Assembly (NCBI RefSeq): GCF_001662875.1
Contig: NZ_JPVZ01000003.1
Coordinates: forward strand, 124,001-188,000
Source of the DNA: Thalassospira tepidiphila MCCC 1A03514
Lineage (GTDB): Bacteria > Pseudomonadota > Alphaproteobacteria > Rhodospirillales > Thalassospiraceae
Length of the DNA stretch: 64,000 nucleotides
Reading direction: 5' to 3'
Below are positions 59,128-64,000 of this stretch, one piece after another (the first letter of the stretch is position 1; every line of letters begins with the position of its first letter). Both the position numbers and the translations under genes were made by a program. Below the pieces are notes generated by a model. It worked only from the letters and a program-made list of their open reading frames with translations. It was not told where the DNA came from and searched no databases.

Positions 59128-59781
59128 TTGAGTTGGATCGACCAGTTTCCGGGTCTGTCACGTTTGCCCGATGCCATCCGATCCTACCTTGTCGAAGAAA
59201 GCAAGATCGTCACGGTTCCTGCCAATACGGTCATTTTCGGACCGGGCAAGTCGCCGGAAAACCTGTTGTTGCTGCTTGATGGCACTGTGCGTGTCCAGCA
59301 AACATCCGATACCGGCCGTGAAATCGTGCTCTATCGCGTCCATGCCGGGGAAAGCTGTGTTCTGACCACGGCCTGTCTTCTGGCTTATGAGGATTACTCG
59401 GCAGAGGGGATTGCCGAAACCGAAACCCGGGCGGTGGCAATTCCGCGCAAGGTGTTTGACAAGCTTGTCTCGGATTCAATCGAGTTCCGCCAGTTTGTCT
59501 TTACCGCCTATTCCAAACGCATCACCGATCTGTTCATGGTGATCGAAGAAATCGCGTTCCAGAAGCTTGATATCCGTCTGGCCCACAAGCTGATCGAACT
59601 GGCCGGGGACAATGATACGGTGTCAGCAACCCACCAGAAACTGGCCGTCGAACTCGGTTCTGCCCGTGAAGTGATTTCGCGCCAGCTTCAGGAATTTCAG
59701 CGTCGGTGCTGGATTGAACAATCACGCGGCACCATCCGGCTGATTGATCGCGCGGCGTTGGAAAAACTGGCACAGAGCTAG
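59128..59781 (+). CDS. Crp/Fnr-family regulator of the sulfide cluster
   Basis: This 217-residue regulator has a cyclic-nucleotide-binding-like domain (residues 20-120, with RVQQTSDTGREIVLYRVHAGESCVLTTACLLAYEDY) and a C-terminal helix-turn-helix (VSATHQKLAVELGSAREVISRQLQEFQRRCWIEQ). Two Cys in the GESCVLTTACLL segment may be redox- or sulfur-sensitive. The FNR cluster-binding Cys set is absent, so it is not a true FNR. The start is a TTG behind AAGGGGGATAAGG. The next genes encode persulfide dioxygenase-like and SQR-like proteins, which it probably controls. Palindromes lie upstream of it and of the next gene. Confidence 0.88.
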   Translation: MSWIDQFPGLSRLPDAIRSYLVEESKIVTVPANTVIFGPGKSPENLLLLLDGTVRVQQTSDTGREIVLYRVHAGESCVLTTACLLAYEDYSAEGIAETETRAVAIPRKVFDKLVSDSIEFRQFVFTAYSKRITDLFMVIEEIAFQKLDIRLAHKLIELAGDNDTVSATHQKLAVELGSAREVISRQLQEFQRRCWIEQSRGTIRLIDRAALEKLAQS

Positions 59782-59851
59782 ATTTGCAGTCGCAAGCACG
59801 GCCGCCTTACGACTTTAGAATTATTAGGTGTTAATGTTTCGATGTTTGGTG

Positions 59852-59867
59852 ACTTCATCACTGAAGT
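59852..59867. promoter_or_regulatory. Palindrome upstream of persulfide dioxygenase gene
   Basis: ACTTCA-TCAC-TGAAGT is a perfect 16-base dyad about 137 bases before the start of the MBL gene. It may bind the Crp/Fnr protein or the ArsR-type persulfide sensor encoded at 12406. Confidence 0.45.
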
Positions 59868-60003
59868 GCACATCGCGAACTCCTAAAATAAAGATCATAG
59901 CCAGATGTTTTGTCCGCAAACAAGGCGGGCAAGGGACATCGCAAATCCATCCGGTGCGCGCCAGTCATAAGGCGGCACGGAGGCAGTTGTTTAGGAGGAC
60001 TCC

Positions 60004-60888
60004 ATGTCTGCATACCCGGTCAATATGTCCGTAAAACCCGAAGTTACGGCCTTTTTCGACGAAGACACCAACACGATCAGCTATGTGGTCAAGGACCCGG
60101 AAAGCAACGCCTGTGCGGTTGTCGATTCCGTGATGGATATCGATTATGCGGCGGGTCGGATCACCTTTACCCACGCCGATAACATCATTGCCTTTATCAA
60201 GGATAACGGCCTGAAACTGGAATGGATCATCGAGACCCATGTCCATGCCGACCACTTGTCGGCAGCACCCTATATTCAGCAAAAGCTCGGCGGCAAGCTT
60301 GGCATCGGCAGCAAGATCACCGTGGTTCAGGATACCTTTGGCAAGGTGTTTAACGAAGGCACCGAATTCCAGCGTGATGGCAGTCAGTTTGATCGCCTGT
60401 TTGAAGATGGCGATACCTATCAGGTCGGCTCCATGACCTGCTTTGCCATCTATACCCCGGGTCATACCCCGGCCTGCATGGTGCATGTCATGGGCGATGC
60501 CGCCTTTGTCGGCGATACCCTGTTCATGCCTGATGGCGGCTCGGCCCGTGCCGACTTCCCGGGCGGTGATGCCGGGACGCTGTATGACAGCATCCAGAAG
60601 CTCCTCGCGCTGCCCGACGATATGCGTTTGTTCATGTGCCACGACTACGGCCCCAACGGTCGCGAGATCAAGTGGGAAACCACCGTCGGCGAAGAGAAAA
60701 AGCACAACATCCACGTTGGCGAAGGCAAAACCCGCGAAGACTTCATCAAGTTCCGCACCGAGCGTGATGCCCAGCTTGATATGCCGCGTCTGATCATCCC
60801 GTCGCTTCAGGTCAATATGCGCGCCGGTCAGGTGCCGACGGATAGCAGCGGCAAAAAAATGCTGAAAGTCCCGGTAAACGGGCTCTGA
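60004..60888 (+). CDS. Persulfide dioxygenase-like MBL-fold protein (Blh type)
   Basis: This 294-residue metallo-beta-lactamase-fold protein has THVHADH at residues 78-84, PGHTPACM near 157, GDTLFMPDGGSARADFPGGD near 170, and CHDYGPNGR near 217, the ligand pattern of the ETHE1/Blh persulfide dioxygenases that use one iron. They oxidise glutathione persulfide to sulfite. The ribosome site AGGAGGACTCC is strong. It is 222 bases after the Crp/Fnr gene and 24 bases before the DUF442-SQR gene, in an operon for sulfide oxidation. Confidence 0.92.
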   Translation: MSAYPVNMSVKPEVTAFFDEDTNTISYVVKDPESNACAVVDSVMDIDYAAGRITFTHADNIIAFIKDNGLKLEWIIETHVHADHLSAAPYIQQKLGGKLGIGSKITVVQDTFGKVFNEGTEFQRDGSQFDRLFEDGDTYQVGSMTCFAIYTPGHTPACMVHVMGDAAFVGDTLFMPDGGSARADFPGGDAGTLYDSIQKLLALPDDMRLFMCHDYGPNGREIKWETTVGEEKKHNIHVGEGKTREDFIKFRTERDAQLDMPRLIIPSLQVNMRAGQVPTDSSGKKMLKVPVNGL

Positions 60889-60912
60889 TCAACACTCAGG
60901 TGAGGAAAAGCC

Positions 60913-62586
60913 ATGGAAATCAAAACAATAAGCAACGGGTTCTCAGTCAGTCCGCAGATCGTGGCAGACGATGTCAAGGAAATCGCCAAGCGCGGCTTCC
61001 GGTCCATCGTCTGTAACCGTCCGGACGGCGAGGGCGCCGATCAGCCAACCTTTGAAGAGATTTCAAACGCGGCCAAGGAGGCCGGGCTTGAGGTCCGCTA
61101 TCAGCCGATTGTTTCAGGCAAGGTCAGCGATGATGATGCCCGCGACTTTGGTCGCCTTTATGATGAATTGCCCAAGCCGGTCTTTGCCTATTGCCGCACC
61201 GGCACCCGGTCGACCACACTTTGGTCGCTGAGCCAGGCCGCGCATCTTGATACCAGCGAAATCCTTCGCGCCACCAAGGCGGCCGGTTATGACATGGGCG
61301 GTGTTGTCCGCCGGATTGTGAATGGCGGTAAAACGCCGACCGATCAGGGCGATGCAAAATATGACATCGTGATCATCGGTGGCGGTGCTGCTGGTATTTC
61401 GGTGGCATCCAGCCTGATCGCCCGTCGTTCGGGGCTTGAGATTGCGGTGATTGATCCGGCCGACATCCACTATTACCAGCCGGGCTGGACCATGGTTGGC
61501 GGTGGCGTGTTTGAAGCCAGCACCACGGCCCAGACCATGGGATCGCTGATCCCCAAGGGCGTGCACTGGATCAAGGCCGCGGTTGCTGCGTTTGAGCCGC
61601 AAGACGATGCTGTCATCCTTGATGGGTGCCGGGTGGTCAAATATGACCGTCTGATCGTTTGTCCGGGGCTCAAGCTTGACTGGAACCGGGTTGAAGGTTT
61701 GGTCGAGACGCTTGGCCGCAATGGTGTGACGTCAAACTATCGTTATGATCTTGCCCCTTACACGTGGGAACTGGTTTCCTCGATGCGCGAAGGCAAGGCG
61801 ATCTTTACCCAGCCGCCGATGCCGATCAAATGTGCCGGTGCCCCGCAAAAGGCGATGTATCTCTCGGCCGATCATTGGCATCGCACCGGTGTTCTGAAGA
61901 ACATTGATATCGATTTCTGCAATGCCGGTGGGGTTCTGTTCGGGGTAAAGGACTATGTCCCGGCGCTTGAAAGCTATGTGAAGAAATACGACGCACATCT
62001 CGATTTCTTCCATAATCTGGTGGCGATTGACGGGCAGGCGAAAAAGGCTTGGTTCGATGTCGCCAAGCCCGACACCGAGGTCGAACGCGTTGAGAAGTCC
62101 TTTGACATGATCCATGTCTGCCCGCCGCAGGTGGCACCGGACTTCATTCGTGTGTCCCCGCTGGCCGATGCCGCCGGATGGGTGGATGTCGATCAGGCGA
62201 CCCTTCGCCACAAGTCATTTACAAACATCTGGTCACTGGGTGATGTGATGAATGCCCCCAACGCCAAAACGGCTGCTGCGGCCCGCAAACAGGCGCCGGT
62301 AGTTGCCGAAAACGTGGTTGCCGATATCGATGGAAAATCCCCGGTTGCGCAATATGACGGTTATGGGTCCTGTCCGCTCACCGTCGAACGTGGCCGCATC
62401 GTTCTGGCTGAATTCGGGTATGGCGGAACGCTTTTGCCGTCCTTCCCGAAATGGCTGATCGATGGCACCAAACCGTCGCACCTTGCCTGGTTGCTTAAGG
62501 AAAAAATCCTGCCGCCGATTTATTGGAAGGCGATGCTGCGTGGCAAGGAATGGCTGGCGAAGCCTGAAAAAGTCACCGGCGCCTAA
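60913..62586 (+). CDS. DUF442 domain fused to sulfide:quinone oxidoreductase-like flavoprotein
   Basis: This 557-residue protein joins two modules. Residues 1-120 form a DUF442 domain (dual-specificity-phosphatase-like fold) with the active-site loop YCRTGTRS, which looks rhodanese-like (Cys-Arg-x-Gly-x-Arg). Residues 145-545 are an FAD-dependent SQR with DIVIIGGGAAGISVASSLIARR, GGGVF and Cys residues in IVCPGLKL, PMPIKCAGAPQKAM and VCPPQVAPDF, which likely form the sulfide site. The SQR gives persulfide and passes electrons to quinone; the DUF442 part may handle the sulfur. The persulfide dioxygenase gene precedes it. The C-terminus includes a membrane-binding amphipathic stretch. Confidence 0.9.
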   Translation: MEIKTISNGFSVSPQIVADDVKEIAKRGFRSIVCNRPDGEGADQPTFEEISNAAKEAGLEVRYQPIVSGKVSDDDARDFGRLYDELPKPVFAYCRTGTRSTTLWSLSQAAHLDTSEILRATKAAGYDMGGVVRRIVNGGKTPTDQGDAKYDIVIIGGGAAGISVASSLIARRSGLEIAVIDPADIHYYQPGWTMVGGGVFEASTTAQTMGSLIPKGVHWIKAAVAAFEPQDDAVILDGCRVVKYDRLIVCPGLKLDWNRVEGLVETLGRNGVTSNYRYDLAPYTWELVSSMREGKAIFTQPPMPIKCAGAPQKAMYLSADHWHRTGVLKNIDIDFCNAGGVLFGVKDYVPALESYVKKYDAHLDFFHNLVAIDGQAKKAWFDVAKPDTEVERVEKSFDMIHVCPPQVAPDFIRVSPLADAAGWVDVDQATLRHKSFTNIWSLGDVMNAPNAKTAAAARKQAPVVAENVVADIDGKSPVAQYDGYGSCPLTVERGRIVLAEFGYGGTLLPSFPKWLIDGTKPSHLAWLLKEKILPPIYWKAMLRGKEWLAKPEKVTGA

Positions 62587-62598
62587 AACACCCTTCGT

Positions 62599-62624
62599 CC
62601 AAGGCAGCGATCACGCTGCCTTGG
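62599..62624 (+). other. Intergenic hairpin without T-run
   Basis: CCAAGGCAGCG pairs perfectly with CGCTGCCTTGG around ATCA, between the SQR and SulP genes. No T-run follows, so it may be a processing or partial-attenuation element, not a full terminator. Confidence 0.6.
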
Positions 62625-62651
62625 ATCAACCTTGATCTAAGAGATCGATCA

Positions 62652-64000
62652 ATGCGTTTCAAAATGCTTCGGAAATATGTCCCGATTTTTGACTGGGGAC
62701 AGACCTATGACAGGACGGCCTTTGGCAATGACATGATTGCAGCCGTGATCGTGACGATCATGCTGATCCCGCAATCGCTTGCCTATGCGTTGCTGGCCGG
62801 TCTGCCGCCCGAGGCGGGGCTTTATGCCTCCATCGCGCCGATCATTCTTTATGCCATCTTTGGCACCAGCCGCGCCCTTGCGGTCGGGCCGGTTGCGGTT
62901 GTCTCGCTGATGACCGCGGCCGCCGTGGGCAATATTGCCGAAACCGGCACCATGGGTTATGCGCTGGCTGCCCTGACGCTTGCCGCCCTGTCCGGGGCGA
63001 TCCTGCTGGCGATGGGGGTGTTCAAGCTGGGCTTTCTGGCCAACTTCCTCTCCCACCCAGTGATTGCCGGTTTCATCACTGCATCTGGCATGATTATTGC
63101 TGCCAGTCAGCTCAAACACATCCTTGGTGTGGATGCCGGTGGCCATAACCTTTGGGAAATTGTCACCTCCCTGATTGCCCATATTCCCGAAACCAATCAG
63201 ACGACCCTGATTATCGGCATTTGTGCCACGGGCTTTCTGTTCTGGGTGCGCAAGGGCCTTAAACCCGCCTTGCGCAAACTGGGTCTTGGTGCGCGTACCG
63301 CCGATGTCCTGACCAAGGCCGGCCCAGTCTTTGCCGTTTTCGCCACCACAGCGGCGACCTGGTATCTTGGTCTGGCTGAAAAAGGGGTTAAGATCGTGGG
63401 CGAGGTTCCGCAAAGCCTGCCGCCGCTGACCATGCCGGACTTCAGCCCGGGGCTGATGGCGGACCTTCTGGTGCCGGCGATCCTGATTTCTGTCATCGGC
63501 TTTGTTGAGTCGATCTCTGTCGCGCAGACGCTGGCGGCCAAACGCCGTCAACGCATCAACCCGGATCAGGAATTGATCGGGCTTGGGGCGGCCAATATCG
63601 GGGCGGCCTTTACGGGCGGTTATCCGGTGACGGGTGGTTTTGCCCGCTCGGTCGTGAACTTTGATGCCGGGGCGCAAACACCTGCGGCCGGGGCCTTTAC
63701 CGCTGTTGGTCTGGCGATTGCCGCCGTGGCGCTGACCCCGCTGGTTTACTTCCTGCCAAAGGCAACCCTTGCCGCGACCATCATTGTTGCGGTGCTGTCG
63801 CTGGTCGATTTCTCGATCCTTAAAACCAGTTGGCAATATTCCAAGGCGGATTTCATTGCGGTTCTGGCAACCATCCTTCTGACCCTTGGTCTTGGGGTCG
63901 AGGTCGGGGTGACCGCCGGTGTGGTTCTGTCGATCGGGCTGTTTTTGTATAAAACATCGCGCCCGCACATTGCCGAGGTCGGCCTTGTGCCCGATACCCA
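62652..64000 (+). CDS. SulP-family anion permease, truncated by the window edge
   Basis: Translation from the ATG at 62652 runs without a stop to the window end, giving 449 codons. It starts MRFKMLRKYVPIFDWGQTY, then has the SulP signature region with IPQSLAYALLAGLPPEAGLYASIAP, FGTSRALAVGPVAVVSLM, and GYPVTGGFARSVVNFDAGAQTP, in about ten membrane segments. The STAS domain would lie beyond the edge. The 66-base spacer to the SQR gene has a strong hairpin, but the gene is otherwise in the same operon. A SulP permease in this position may export sulfite or sulfate made from sulfide, an inference from context. It differs from the SulP at 24574, being more like the classic form. Confidence 0.9.
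   Translation, partial: MRFKMLRKYVPIFDWGQTYDRTAFGNDMIAAVIVTIMLIPQSLAYALLAGLPPEAGLYASIAPIILYAIFGTSRALAVGPVAVVSLMTAAAVGNIAETGTMGYALAALTLAALSGAILLAMGVFKLGFLANFLSHPVIAGFITASGMIIAASQLKHILGVDAGGHNLWEIVTSLIAHIPETNQTTLIIGICATGFLFWVRKGLKPALRKLGLGARTADVLTKAGPVFAVFATTAATWYLGLAEKGVKIVGEVPQSLPPLTMPDFSPGLMADLLVPAILISVIGFVESISVAQTLAAKRRQRINPDQELIGLGAANIGAAFTGGYPVTGGFARSVVNFDAGAQTPAAGAFTAVGLAIAAVALTPLVYFLPKATLAATIIVAVLSLVDFSILKTSWQYSKADFIAVLATILLTLGLGVEVGVTAGVVLSIGLFLYKTSRPHIAEVGLVPDT

Noticed and set aside
62649-63968. 439-codon antisense frame at the right edge
   Set aside because: The plus strand encodes a clear SulP permease running off the window; the antisense product is Arg/Gly/Gln-rich and unlikely.
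1-64000. CRISPR arrays, tRNA, rRNA, insertion sequences, phage genes
   Set aside because: No regularly spaced repeats, cloverleaf sequence, transposase or phage structural gene was seen on reading both strands.

Overview
The window looks like chromosomal DNA from a marine alphaproteobacterium of the Rhodospirillales, closest in flavour to Thalassospira. This is inferred from gene content and not from any search. Supporting signs are 5-aminolevulinate synthase (C4 haem route) with FNR-type boxes at hemA and hemN, GapR, MmcB, a DctBD-regulated TRAP transporter, a fused indolepyruvate:ferredoxin oxidoreductase, evenly moderate-to-high GC, and good Shine-Dalgarno sites before most genes. I saw no tRNA, rRNA, CRISPR array, phage module or insertion sequence. 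Genes at both edges are cut: an unknown protein on the left and a SulP permease on the right.

Layout. 0-4 kb: an unknown partial gene, aroC, fabI and a YihY-family membrane protein. 4-8.3 kb: a tight minus-strand operon encoding a thermostable-hemolysin-family (acyltransferase-like) protein, an AMP-ligase fused to a haem-oxygenase-like diiron domain, an SDR and a periplasmic TPR protein. This is the best candidate for an undescribed biosynthetic pathway. 8.4-17 kb: MscS channel, DnaJ/CbpA-like protein, glycine-zipper lipoprotein, pdxH, a two-cysteine ArsR repressor of the persulfide-sensing type, a universal stress protein, a small double-glycine-like peptide behind a structured leader, SRAP protease, SDR, GNAT and a PadR-like regulator. 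17-24 kb: hemA with FNR box, second universal stress protein, lipoprotein, LysR with VOC and GST genes, and pyrE. 24-30 kb: XRE regulator with SulP permease, enoyl-CoA hydratase, and a Bcr/CflA exporter flanked by two DinB paralogues. 30-36.6 kb: dctMQP and dctDB with a readable sigma-54 promoter and two DctD-type upstream sites. 37-49 kb: ELM1-like protein, EamA exporter, hemN with FNR box, HIT, azoreductase/LysR, a hydroxypyruvate isomerase/glycerate kinase/GntR group, N-formylglutamate amidohydrolase with a YbdK-type ligase, gapR and mmcB. 49-54 kb: an internally deleted patatin paralogue, a chemoreceptor, a secreted Cache protein, and a full-length patatin-like protein whose catalytic Ser and Asp are replaced by Cys and Glu. 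54-57 kb: fused indolepyruvate oxidoreductase. 57.6-58.4 kb: an AT-rich orphan gene. 59-64 kb: a sulfide-oxidation cluster (Crp/Fnr regulator, persulfide dioxygenase-like MBL protein, DUF442-SQR fusion, SulP permease).

How it fits together. Oxygen-responsive control is suggested by matching FNR boxes at hemA and hemN. Sulfide handling is suggested by the 59-64 kb cluster and by the distant BigR/SqrR-like ArsR at 12.4 kb. Organic-acid uptake runs from DctB/DctD through a sigma-54 promoter to the TRAP genes. Starts were chosen by Shine-Dalgarno fit and family alignment; several differ from the longest reading frame and some are GTG or TTG.
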